Source of the DNA: Paraburkholderia ferrariae NBRC 106233
GTDB lineage: Bacteria; Pseudomonadota; Gammaproteobacteria; Burkholderiales; Burkholderiaceae
NCBI RefSeq assembly: GCF_000685035.1
Contig: NZ_BAYB01000023.1
Location: 62,001 to 126,000, forward strand
DNA length: 64,000 nucleotides
Reading direction: 5' to 3'
In this document: piece after piece, positions 1 through 7,310 of the stretch
Layout of the letters: each line of letters starts with the position of its first letter
Numbering within the stretch: the first letter of the stretch is position 1
Notes under the pieces: model-generated
Databases searched by the model: none
Seen by the model: only the letters and a program-made list of their open reading frames with translations
Told to the model about the DNA's origin: nothing
Program-made: the position numbers and the translations under genes

Positions 1-554
1 CCCGCAGCCGGCGCGGCGGCCGCACCCGATGCGCCTTGTGCAGCGCCCGGCGCGGGCTTGGGCGGGTCCTGGAAGTTCGCGCCGCCGTGGTTGGCCATGT
101 AGGCCACGGCGAGGCCGATTTCGTAGTCGCTGTAGTCGTCGGGGCTCGTGCCGCCGCGCGGGGGCATGGCGCCCTTGCCGGTGAGCGCGGTGTGCCAGAG
201 CGTGTCGTAGCCCTGCGCGATGCGCGGCGCCCAGTCGGATGCGTTGCCGAACTTCGGTGCACCCGCGGCACCCGTGGCGTGGCAGGCCGAGCAGACGGCC
301 TGGTAGACCTGCTCGCCGGTTTTGTAGACGTGCGGGGCGTTGGCGTCGCGTATCGAAACCTGCGCGATGGGTGCAATGCGCTGGGCGATTTCGGCGGGGG
401 CGAGTTCATCGGTCCCGGCGCCCGTACGCGTGGTGCTGTCGACGTAGTAGGCCAGCAGGATGATGATGACGATGGGGACGGCAAACCCGGCGACAATGGC
501 GGCAATCAGTTGGCCGGGCGTTTTGATCGGGGCTCCGTGGGGTGCTTCGCTCAT
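1..554 (-). CDS. Membrane-anchored cytochrome c (c5-like), C-terminus cut by window edge
   Basis: Small c-type cytochrome, an electron carrier on the periplasmic side of the inner membrane. Reading from the ATG at 554-552, residues about 15-38 form one hydrophobic segment (an uncleaved N-terminal anchor). A single haem motif CSACH follows at residues 88-92, and a candidate axial Met lies in GAMPPRGG near residue 130. A Pro/Ala-rich stretch begins near residue 165 and runs off the window, so the true C-terminus (possibly a second haem domain) is not visible. The reading frame is open over the whole 554 bases, and the upstream neighbour is an intergenic region, not an operon partner. The class (c5 or c4-like) is inferred from the single CxxCH with GxMPP spacing. 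Confidence 0.85.
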   Translation of the reverse strand, partial: MSEAPHGAPIKTPGQLIAAIVAGFAVPIVIIILLAYYVDSTTRTGAGTDELAPAEIAQRIAPIAQVSIRDANAPHVYKTGEQVYQAVCSACHATGAAGAPKFGNASDWAPRIAQGYDTLWHTALTGKGAMPPRGGTSPDDYSDYEIGLAVAYMANHGGANFQDPPKPAPGAAQGASGAAAAPAA

Positions 555-893
555 GCTTGTCTCGTCTCCCGTTGGTATTGTGGTGAGCGGTACAACCTGG
601 CGATGGATCAAACACCGACGATTATAGACGCAAGGTTTCGCGGCAGGTGCGGGCGGCCCGGGGCTCTTCAGCGGGCGTTTACCCGGAGCGGGACTGAAGG
701 GATGGGGGCTGGAGATGCGGCCCTTTTTGATGGCTCTTTTTGGGGCCGGCTCGATGTGGCCGTGGGCTTGGGCATTCGCCCGGCAACCCTGTGCGGTGGA
801 CGGTTTAACCGAAACCGGGTATTCTCTCGGTCTCACTGCGGCGCCGCATTTCCCCCGTGTCTAGCGGGCTGGTGGCAGCGTCAGCGTCTCAAC
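555..893. other. Intergenic region between cytochrome c gene and tRNA-Arg
   Basis: No supported gene. It should hold the divergent promoters of the cytochrome gene (minus) and the tRNA (plus). No clear hexamer pair could be named. Confidence 0.5.
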
Positions 894-969
894 GCGCCCG
901 TAGCTCAATGGATAGAGTACTGCCCTCCGAAGGCAGGGGTTGCTGGTTCGATCCCAGCCGGGCGCGCCA
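894..969 (+). tRNA. tRNA-Arg (anticodon CCG)
   Basis: A 76-nt cloverleaf. Acceptor stem GCGCCCG (894-900) pairs with CGGGCGC (959-965), followed by discriminator G966 and an encoded CCA (967-969). The anticodon stem CTGCC/GGCAG encloses the 7-nt loop CTCCGAA with anticodon CCG at 927-929, reading CGG. The T arm is GCTGG-TTCGATC-CCAGC. The region just downstream holds insertion-element debris and accessory genes, as is common at tRNA 3' ends, but no repeated 3' end (attachment site) was seen. Confidence 0.97.
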
Positions 970-990
970 AGTTAGTTTCGAGAAATCAAA

Positions 991-1022
991 GGCTTAAAGC
1001 AAATTGCTTAAGCCCTTTTTTG
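991..1022 (+). terminator. Rho-independent terminator after tRNA-Arg
   Basis: Stem GGCTTAA(A)GCAA / TTGCTTAAGCC with one bulged A and a minimal loop, followed directly by C and a run of seven T. It lies 22 nt after the tRNA. Confidence 0.9.
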
Positions 1023-1231
1023 TTGCCTGCTGCAAAAGCCGCAAACCTGATTTCTTTCTTGGCGCACGCCGCGCGTCCTGTATGAGTCCGATGATTTCTG
1101 CTTGATTGCCACGAAGCGGAGTGCTCGGGTGCCGATATTTTACTCTGCCGGACTCGAAGGGCAGTTCTGCCTTGGTGCGGGCGGCCTCGCTATCATAGCC
1201 TCGCCGCGACAAATCGCCGGCCAGCCACCAA

Positions 1232-1547
1232 TCAGACTCGCTCCTTCCGGTCGCAGATTGCATCGAGCGTTGCGGCTCTGCCCAGCATTCCTATAAACGC
1301 GGCGATGAAGTTTGTCTCCCAGCAGGGCACACCGGAACTGACGCAGATACGTTCGAGCAGATAGTTCTTGAGCGGGTCGAACTTCGTCGGGCGTGGCTCG
1401 CGTCGCTTGCAACGGGCCGCCTGCTCTCCGCGCAGATAGCGGCGCACCGTGTTGCGCGACACGCCCGTTTGCCGCGCTATCTCCCGCACCGCCGTTCCCC
1501 GTCTCGCCAGTACCTTGATTTCCACTGCTTGCTCCTGAGTCAGCATC
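1232..1547 (-). pseudogene. IS21-family transposase (IstA) N-terminal remnant
   Basis: From ATG 1547 the first 65 or so residues read as an IS21-type IstA start: a helix-turn-helix with AREIARQTGVSRNTVRRYL and then KFDPLKNYLLERI. IstA proteins run to several hundred residues, with a DDE catalytic core. Here the similarity stops after LLERI and the frame ends about 40 residues later with unrelated sequence, so the catalytic core is missing and no istB ATPase partner follows. Further debris may continue down to about 1140. The remnant marks the junction of the accessory patch downstream of tRNA-Arg. It cannot be active as a transposase. Confidence 0.75.
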
Positions 1548-1679
1548 GGCAGCAAAAAACCGCCATCCTCTCCCAGGTGGGTCAGGTTTACTTCGGCGCT
1601 AACAGATGCCTTGGCATCAAGGCTCCGCGACCGGCTTTTACCTCCTTTGAGCCTGCCTCGTGAGAGTCAGCAAGCGCCC

Positions 1680-1820
1680 CGCGCGTTTATCTCCCGAGGA
1701 GAAACACCTCCATTAGATGGCCATTATCTCAAATTACGCCCTATCTTAAAAATTAGGGAATCCTTATTTTGAGATGAAATCGGGCTTAATCTCCGATGTT
1801 TAAACACATCAGAGGAATAC
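1680..1820. promoter_or_regulatory. AT-rich leader upstream of the amidase gene
   Basis: About 140 bases clearly poorer in GC than the flanks, with several TTA/TAAA tracts around 1725-1805 and a ribosome-binding site AGAGGAA (1811-1817) just before ATG 1821. It probably carries the promoter of the 1821-3415 genes. Hexamers are not certain. The low GC also suggests imported DNA. Confidence 0.5.
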
Positions 1821-2195
1821 ATGGCGTACAACGCAACCGGCGCCGCGCAGTACGCCGACGCGCAAGCTCATGCACACAGTACAGGCAACTGCGCAAGGTA
1901 TGTGCGTCTTGCAATCGCGCGGGGCGGCATATCGCTTACGCCGACCCACCATGCTAAAGACTTGGGACGATCCCTTGCGGCAGCGGGCTTTCAGTCTGTT
2001 GCCGGATCGGCATATAGAATTGGCGACGTCGCAGTGATCCAGCCGATCCCGGGCCACGCGGACGGCCACGCGGCAATTTTCGACGGCGTTAAGTGGGTAT
2101 CGGATTTCAAGCAGCGCCCTGGGCCAAATGGTTTTTACCCCGGGCCGGAGTATCGCCATTTGAAGCCGTCTTACACGATTTATCGCCACAACTAG
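1821..2195 (+). CDS. Small NlpC/P60- or CHAP-like cysteine amidase, candidate type VI effector
   Basis: A 124-residue protein with the layout of a papain-like peptidoglycan amidase. The nucleophile is Cys24 in GNCARYVRLAI at the start of the first helix, the general base is likely His83 in GHADGHAAIFDG, and a polar third residue is Asp95 in WVSDF. The middle has a GDVAVIQP strand typical of NlpC/P60-CHAP folds. There is no signal peptide, so a free-standing enzyme would need a secretion machine to reach the cell wall. Such tiny amidases are a known class of type VI effectors. The next gene starts 6 nt after the stop and encodes an exported protein, the arrangement expected for effector plus periplasmic immunity protein. 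Enzyme family: fairly sure. Type VI delivery: inferred. Confidence 0.7.
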   Translation: MAYNATGAAQYADAQAHAHSTGNCARYVRLAIARGGISLTPTHHAKDLGRSLAAAGFQSVAGSAYRIGDVAVIQPIPGHADGHAAIFDGVKWVSDFKQRPGPNGFYPGPEYRHLKPSYTIYRHN

Positions 2196-2201
2196 CCCAT
2201 C

Positions 2202-2648
2202 ATGAAGCGATTTTTCCTGTTCATCGTGGCGCTGGTAATCGGGTCATCGAGCTTGTTTGCATCCGCGGCAAACTCAGCGCCGCCTGCCGAACCTCAAACG
2301 CAGGTTCAGGCGTTCTACGCGTGGTACATCAAGCTCAATTCACGCGGCGATTACCCCTTGCTCGACAAAAAAATCTACGCCTACGTATCGAGAGCCACAG
2401 TGGATCACCTTAGGGCGGCGTATGTACACGACAGCCTCCCCGGCGACTCGGACTATTTCCTGAAAGTGCAGGATTACGACGATCAAGACTGGCTAAGCCA
2501 CATCGTTACGGCCTCTCCCTCACGCGAGGGGCAATATGTCGTGGTGCCGGTCACGTTCGGATCTACGGATCAGGTACGAGTCCGCGTGTGCGTCGTTAAG
2601 GAAGGCGGTGCGTGGAAGGTCGTTAAGGTTGAAAATGGCAAGCGATAG
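2202..2648 (+). CDS. Exported DUF3828-like protein, candidate immunity partner of the amidase
   Basis: 148 residues with a clear cleavable signal peptide (basic MKR, hydrophobic core to about residue 18, then SAANSAPPA), so the mature protein of about 125 residues is periplasmic. The rest resembles DUF3828 proteins: FYAWYIKLNS near the start, YPLLDKKI, and a final strand pair VRVRVCVVKEGGAWKVVKVENG, a cystatin/NTF2-like arrangement. It begins 6 nt after the amidase stop and is surely co-transcribed with it. A periplasmic inhibitor protecting the cell from its own amidase would fit both location and order. This role is inferred from context only. Confidence 0.65.
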   Translation: MKRFFLFIVALVIGSSSLFASAANSAPPAEPQTQVQAFYAWYIKLNSRGDYPLLDKKIYAYVSRATVDHLRAAYVHDSLPGDSDYFLKVQDYDDQDWLSHIVTASPSREGQYVVVPVTFGSTDQVRVRVCVVKEGGAWKVVKVENGKR

Positions 2649-2773
2649 CGTTCACCACTGAGAGGCTGGCGCCGTGCATCACTACTCGGGGCTTGCCCCA
2701 ATCGACCTGCTGTCAGGCTGTCGACCATCAAAATGCATCTCCTGCGCATAGTCGTTACGAAACGGGCCGCCAA

Positions 2774-3415
2774 ATGAAAATACACGTGCTATCGATGATG
2801 CTTTGCACCTTCACGGCGGGCTTCGCGGCGACAGCAACCGCACAGAACCCGGCATCGGCCGCGGCTACCGGCATGCCCCCGACCATGGTGAGCGGCGATT
2901 ACGGCGACGGCATGCTGATAGGCGTGAACCCCGCGACCCGAGCTGTCACGGGCTATTACTCGGCAGATAACGTCAATAGGCAGTTCAACTGCATTTTCTA
3001 TCTGACCGGCAAACTGGGCAAATCGCCCATTTCCGTTTCGACCTATTTTCCAGAGGCGCCTGCGGACAAGATCAAAGGCAAGCTGTTCCTGGAAGCACCC
3101 GATAAATTCAAAGTGCGCTTGTCAGCCGAACATGGCGGTTGCTGGAACGTGATGCATTTTGCCGACGATAGTTACCCTGCCGAATTCACCGTGGTGACGA
3201 AGCATCCCTGGTTGTCGATCGCGGTGATCCAGAGCGATCGAGCCTACTTCTTCGGCACGCCCACGAGTTCGCAACATCGCAAAGCCTATCTTGTGAGGGG
3301 AGACGGCGTCGGCGTACGGGCGGTGCAGCCGGGCTGGCTTCAAGTGGACTTCCTGGGAGAAAACAAGATGACGTCGGGTTGGATCAAGAAGACTGAGGTA
3401 TATCCAGTCGAATAA
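2774..3415 (+). CDS. Exported protein of unknown function with SH3-like C-terminus
   Basis: 213 residues from ATG 2774, chosen because a signal peptide follows at once (MKIHVLSMMLCTFTAGFAAT, cleavage near ATAQ). The mature part has two Cys (in FNCIFYL and GGCWNVM) that could form a disulphide. The last 35 residues (VRAVQPGWLQVDFLGENKM and then SGWIKKTEVYP) look like a bacterial SH3 domain. It follows the DUF3828 gene by 125 nt on the same strand. It may be a second immunity or accessory factor of the cassette. I do not recognise the N-terminal domain. Confidence 0.55.
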   Translation: MKIHVLSMMLCTFTAGFAATATAQNPASAAATGMPPTMVSGDYGDGMLIGVNPATRAVTGYYSADNVNRQFNCIFYLTGKLGKSPISVSTYFPEAPADKIKGKLFLEAPDKFKVRLSAEHGGCWNVMHFADDSYPAEFTVVTKHPWLSIAVIQSDRAYFFGTPTSSQHRKAYLVRGDGVGVRAVQPGWLQVDFLGENKMTSGWIKKTEVYPVE

Positions 3416-3591
3416 GCGCCTTATCTGTTTTGCATAAAATCATTAAGGCACTCGCGAACGTTTTCGACCGGCATGCCGCTGGGCACAAGACTTCTTCACC
3501 AGAAAATTTTCGCATCTCCCCCTCAAGTCTCTCTGTTTTCAACCGTTAATTAAATCTGATTAATAACCCATAATAAGGAGAAAGGGTTTAA

Positions 3592-4152
3592 ATGAAGAAG
3601 GCAAGGATTTCTGCAGTTGCCGGCCTCGTGGCCGCTACTGCTGTGATGCTCTCAGGGTGCCAGACGACGAATTCTTCCGTGCCCTATGAAGTTTCGACCG
3701 ACAACGTCATTGCCATCCAGCAGGGGCTGCAGTCGAAAAAGATCAGTGTGAGCAACATCGAACTCGCGCAAGGGGTGAACGAGCATCTGCTGTGCCGCCT
3801 CGACGGGGACGTGAAGGTGGCGCCTGGCAAGACGCTCTCGCAGTACATCAAGGAAGCGCTCCAGAAGGAACTGTTCACGGCGCAGGCGTATGACCCGCAT
3901 GGCCCGGCCATCGCGGGCAGCATCGAGGAACTGAGCTTCAGCTCGGTATCGCCGGCTTACTGGCAGATCACGATGCATGTGCGCTCGCAAACCTCGCCGG
4001 GCTATACCGTTTCGGTGAAGTACCCGTTCGACACGAGCTGGATCGCGGCCAATGCGTGCAAGAACACGGCGGATGCCTTCGCACCCGCGGTGCAGGAACT
4101 GATCAAGCAGGTCGTGACCAATCCGCAGTTCGCTACGCTGGCGGGTAAGTAA
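3592..4152 (+). CDS. Outer-membrane-type lipoprotein, unknown function
   Basis: 186 residues with a type II signal peptide: basic MKKAR, a hydrophobic stretch and lipobox LSGC (Cys23), followed by QTTNSS, so it should be lipidated and sorted to the outer membrane. The mature domain carries two more Cys, in HLLCRLDGDV and ANACKNTADAF, and ends in an amphipathic helix (AFAPAVQELIKQVVTNP). A strong ribosome-binding site AAGGAG stands at 3575-3580 behind an AT-rich segment (3540-3575), which suggests its own promoter. It converges with the glycosyltransferase gene on the minus strand. No function assigned. Confidence 0.75.
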   Translation: MKKARISAVAGLVAATAVMLSGCQTTNSSVPYEVSTDNVIAIQQGLQSKKISVSNIELAQGVNEHLLCRLDGDVKVAPGKTLSQYIKEALQKELFTAQAYDPHGPAIAGSIEELSFSSVSPAYWQITMHVRSQTSPGYTVSVKYPFDTSWIAANACKNTADAFAPAVQELIKQVVTNPQFATLAGK

Positions 4153-4178
4153 CCGTACCGCTTGCGAATCACGGGTAC

Positions 4179-4202
4179 TGTGCCGCCGAGGCTGGCGGCA
4201 CA
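4179..4202. terminator. Hairpin between convergent genes
   Basis: Inverted repeat TGTGCCGCC-GAGGCT-GGCGGCACA between the lipoprotein gene (plus) and the GT2 gene (minus). No T-run follows on either side, so it is only a possible terminator. Confidence 0.4.
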
Positions 4203-4230
4203 CGACGACAGTCGATGCCCCTCGCGTCCC

Positions 4231-5343
4231 TTATCCGAGCTTGCGGCGTTCCTGGTGGCCGTGAGTCACATAGTGCGTATACGCATCGGCAAAAATACCG
4301 TTGGCCATTGCAATCGCGACATCGGGATTGGCGACGAGATAGGCGCTTTCGTCGAAGGCCACGCGTTCCAGCAATTCGGGTGCTTCGCCAACTACCGGCG
4401 AGGGCGTTGCGGCCGGTTCGGCAAACCGCATGCAATGCTGGTTCCACAGCGAGGTGAAGAGTGGCAGCACTTCCGATTCGATAGCAATTTTACCGCCATG
4501 ATGATTCGCAATGCCGCGCGTGCTGGTGATCATCAGATTGCCGGCTCTGCCGACCGCCGTGATGTAATCGCCATCGTCCTTTAGCAAACCAAACTGTCGC
4601 GCTGCCTGAATCTGGTGTAGCCAGTCGGCGATGCCGAGTAGATGCATGGACAGTTCGTGGGACTGCTGTCCCTCATGAACGCGTAAATAACTCAGAGTGG
4701 CATGGACATAGCCCAGCTTGCCTTTGCACATGAGCGGGATCCACGATGCCATGTCGGCATTGCAGCCATATGCACGGCCGGCGAATACGCCGTACGGTTC
4801 ATCGAGACTGTCCGCGCGGAACAGCACTGTCGTCGGCTCGCCGATATAGTTGAAAACGTCACGCAGGCAAATGTTGGCGATCGCTTTACCGGGCAGGATT
4901 GCGTCCCGCTGCAGAAAGGACGAAAGGCTCGCTATCTGGGCTCCGATTGCGCTCGACTTGTCGATCATGGCTCTTGGCGACGTGACGATTGTGACGTCCG
5001 GATCGGCCGCCACGATTGCCATCATTCTCTCGATCTTTTCAGGGTGAAACAGATCGTCGTCCATCAGATAGTTGATGTACTCCCCGCGCGCGAGGCTCAT
5101 GCACTTGCGGAAGTTGCGGGCAGCGCCAAGACCAGGGCGGTTTCTTACGTAACGGATATTGTCGTACTTGCTTTGATAGTTGACGACCAGCGCTTCGGTG
5201 TCGTCGGTTGTGCTGTCGTCGGTCACGACGATTTCGATGTTCTGCCAGGTTTGCGCGAGTGCGCTTTTGAGCGCCGCTTCGAAGTAGTCGGGGCGGTTGT
5301 AGGTCGGAATAAGAATACTGACCAGTTTGTTCGTCGCGCTCAC
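4231..5343 (-). CDS. GT2-family glycosyltransferase with C-terminal NPDVA-type motif
   Basis: 370 residues from GTG 5343, which overlaps the acetyltransferase stop by 4 nt (GTGA). The N-terminal 230 residues are a GT-A fold: VSILIPTYNRPDYFEAAL, EIVVTDDSTTDDT (nucleotide binding) and YLMDDDLFHP, the Asp motif that holds the metal and nucleotide sugar. The last 45 residues contain SAYLVANPDVAIAMANG and then HYVTHGHQERR, a short module I recall recurring in glycan-related proteins. As the last gene of the aminotransferase-acetyltransferase-GT2 unit downstream of fliT, it probably transfers the modified amino sugar onto a growing flagellin glycan. Acceptor and sugar are not readable. Confidence 0.8.
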   Translation of the reverse strand: MSATNKLVSILIPTYNRPDYFEAALKSALAQTWQNIEIVVTDDSTTDDTEALVVNYQSKYDNIRYVRNRPGLGAARNFRKCMSLARGEYINYLMDDDLFHPEKIERMMAIVAADPDVTIVTSPRAMIDKSSAIGAQIASLSSFLQRDAILPGKAIANICLRDVFNYIGEPTTVLFRADSLDEPYGVFAGRAYGCNADMASWIPLMCKGKLGYVHATLSYLRVHEGQQSHELSMHLLGIADWLHQIQAARQFGLLKDDGDYITAVGRAGNLMITSTRGIANHHGGKIAIESEVLPLFTSLWNQHCMRFAEPAATPSPVVGEAPELLERVAFDESAYLVANPDVAIAMANGIFADAYTHYVTHGHQERRKLG

Positions 5344-5867
5344 CGCGTTTGCTCCCACTCGTCTCTCAAAAGACCCATGTTGAGGACGTCTCGCCACGCC
5401 CCTCTGGAATAGTGATCGCTACGTAACGTGCCCTCGTCGACAAAGCCCACTTTTTTGTATAGCGAAATGGCGGCGCTGTTGTCACGAAAAACCTGCAGAT
5501 AGATACGATTCAAATTGAGTTCGTCGAATCCGTAGCGCAGCGTCTCTCGCAGCGCGATCATGCCGTAACCTTTTTGCCTGAATTGCGGCTCGCCGATCAG
5601 AAGGCGGCCGAATTCCGCCTTCTGGTTTTTGTGGTCGATGTTGTCGAGCCCCACGGTGCCGACCGGCGTGCCTTCCGCGGTGCAAACCACGAACAGAATA
5701 GCGTCCCGCTTGCCGAGGTAGGACTCGTACCAGCGGCTTTGCCCGGAATGCGTAAGCGGTGCATGACTGAAGAAAAAGCCCCGATTGTCTGCGTCATTGC
5801 GCCAGGTGACGAGGAGGCCCAGATCGGTGGCCTCCAATGGTCGGAGTTTGACAGCAGGCGTGCTCAT
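5340..5867 (-). CDS. GNAT N-acetyltransferase (RimJ/RimL or PseH-like) for an amino sugar
   Basis: 175 residues. GNAT layout: an N-terminal strand VKLRPLEATDLGLL, WRND near residue 22, the acetyl-CoA loop FRQKGYGMIALRETL near residue 95, and DNSAAISLYKKVGF near residue 130. This form resembles PseH-type enzymes that acetylate UDP-4-amino sugars as well as RimJ/L. Its ATG overlaps the aminotransferase stop (ATGA), and its own stop overlaps the GT2 start, so the three are translationally coupled. The expected reaction is N-acetylation of the amino group installed by the upstream aminotransferase. The exact sugar is unknown. Confidence 0.8.
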   Translation of the reverse strand: MSTPAVKLRPLEATDLGLLVTWRNDADNRGFFFSHAPLTHSGQSRWYESYLGKRDAILFVVCTAEGTPVGTVGLDNIDHKNQKAEFGRLLIGEPQFRQKGYGMIALRETLRYGFDELNLNRIYLQVFRDNSAAISLYKKVGFVDEGTLRSDHYSRGAWRDVLNMGLLRDEWEQTR

Positions 5868-7006
5868 GCCGGTACCTTGCTATTGACATAGCTCGTGACT
5901 TTTTCCGCTATGTATTGGACATCGCTGCGCGTCAGGCGCAGATGCAAGGGTAGCGAGAACAGACGTTCGCTCTTTTCACGCGCACGCGGGCAGGTTCCAC
6001 TTCCGGAGCGGTACATCGAGTAGTGCGTGTTGTCACGATAATGAACGCCCGGAAAAACTTCCGACTGATTCAACGCCAAAATCATCGAGTCGCGGTCGTC
6101 CACGAGGATCGGGAAAATATGGCGCGACGATTCGCAGCCTCGGGGCAGCGGCACCATTCCTATCAGGTCGTTTCCGGCGAACGCCTCTTCGTACCACTGG
6201 CAGATCTGCCGGCGGTAGGCGTTGTCAGCGTCAAGGTAGCGCAGCTGCACGAGGCCAATGGCAGCCATGATCGAATTGCCGTGATACTTGTATCCGACGT
6301 GTTCGACGTCGTAGTGCCACTTGTAGGCTTCCTTGCTGTTGCTGCGGGAGTACGTGTCCTTGTTGATGCCGAGCCACGAGAGCTTGCGGGCCAGTTCGTC
6401 GTCTTGCGCGCGGGCAAAGCAGACCATGCCCGAATCCGCGGTGGGCAGGTTCTTGACCGCCTGAAAACTGAAAACGGTTGCGTCGGCCTCAAGTCCCACG
6501 GCCTTGCCCTCCAGGCGGGTGCCCGCCATGTGCGCCGCATCGACAATCAGGGCGAGTCCGTGTTTACGGCACAGGGCGAGGATCTCCCGATAGGCGCCGC
6601 TGCTGCCGGCCATGCCGACGAACATGACCGCCCGCGTGCGCGGAGTGATCCGGCGCTCGACATCCTGTGGGTCGAGGCACAGATACTCGTCCACATCCGC
6701 GAATACCACCGAGAGATTCTCGTACAGGATGGCATGGTTCGTGGAGACAAACGTGAGCGGAGTGGAGATCACTTCGTCGCCGTCTTCCCAGCCAAACCGC
6801 TCTTTCAATACCTTGACGGCCAGATGCAAGCCGGCCGTTGCGGAATTGACGAAATGGCAGTGCTGGAATCCCGTGTATTCCTTCCACGCCTTTTCGAATT
6901 CGACGGTCTTGTAACCGAGGCCGGTCCAGCCGATCTCGAGACATTGCCGAATTTCCTGCAGGCACTCGTCGATGCGGTAGGTCGGAACGAATAGTTGCTT
7001 GGCCAT
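5864..7006 (-). CDS. DegT/DnrJ/EryC1/StrS-family PLP sugar aminotransferase
   Basis: 380 residues from ATG 7006, chosen over a longer frame because AAGGTAAAG sits 5-13 nt upstream and homologues start near FVPTYR. Fold-type I PLP enzyme: Asp156 (VDAAH) for the pyridine nitrogen and the Schiff-base Lys185 in FSFQAVKNLPTADSGM, at the place of the SxHxxK motif of the family. Such enzymes transaminate nucleotide-linked 3- or 4-keto-6-deoxysugars. With the overlapping acetyltransferase it should make an N-acetylated deoxyamino sugar for flagellin glycosylation. No 4,6-dehydratase gene is in this window, so the keto-sugar must come from elsewhere. Confidence 0.85.
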   Translation of the reverse strand: MAKQLFVPTYRIDECLQEIRQCLEIGWTGLGYKTVEFEKAWKEYTGFQHCHFVNSATAGLHLAVKVLKERFGWEDGDEVISTPLTFVSTNHAILYENLSVVFADVDEYLCLDPQDVERRITPRTRAVMFVGMAGSSGAYREILALCRKHGLALIVDAAHMAGTRLEGKAVGLEADATVFSFQAVKNLPTADSGMVCFARAQDDELARKLSWLGINKDTYSRSNSKEAYKWHYDVEHVGYKYHGNSIMAAIGLVQLRYLDADNAYRRQICQWYEEAFAGNDLIGMVPLPRGCESSRHIFPILVDDRDSMILALNQSEVFPGVHYRDNTHYSMYRSGSGTCPRAREKSERLFSLPLHLRLTRSDVQYIAEKVTSYVNSKVPA

Positions 7007-7310
7007 GGTCTTTACCTTGAAATCGATAAGGTGAGGTCTCGTATGGAGTCCGATGTTTGACGGCGCGCGATGGCTGGCTTGTCCGCGCAGCAAGACTGTA
7101 GGGGCGGTGCTTGCCAGGCTCGGTTAGTTCATCCGGGAACCCGCGGCGCTTTGCGTCCTGATGGCGTGAAGGCCATCGAACTGAATACCGCGATCCTTCG
7201 GATCCTTTGTTAGTCTAGTGACGAAGGCATGAAAGTATTCGGCGAGTAAAGGCCAATTCGCCCCGCATTTCGCTCCCCTCGTCACGCGTGTCGAGCGCCA
7301 CGCCCGGTTT
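7007..7310. other. Intergenic region upstream of the aminotransferase operon
   Basis: A 304-base gap holding copy A of the duplicated upstream element (7210-7273). No gene seen. The presence of this element suggests that the aminotransferase unit has its own promoter rather than only read-through from the gene at 7311. Confidence 0.6.
7210..7273 (-). promoter_or_regulatory. Duplicated upstream element, copy A
   Basis: 64-bp element about 48/64 identical to 11140-11203 with no gaps. Reading on the minus strand: conserved block GCGAAATGCGGGG, then GGCCTTTA, a 25-bp less conserved middle, and TCACTAGACTAA. It lies about 200 nt upstream of the aminotransferase start and in the same orientation as the other copy, so a shared promoter or operator is likely. 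It does not match the FliA or sigma-54 consensus well. Confidence 0.6.

Noticed and set aside
994..1412. Two short minus-strand frames that might continue the transposase or encode an IstB-like piece
   Set aside because: Only vague resemblance (RRGYDSE, LIGGWPAICRGE); not enough to call more than decayed insertion-element debris.
894..3592. Attachment-site repeat of the tRNA-Arg 3' end
   Set aside because: No second copy of the last 20 or so tRNA bases was found in the window.
7210..7273. Sigma-54 promoter within the duplicated element
   Set aside because: A GG...GC pair is present, but the spacing differs between the two copies and the TTGC end is missing.
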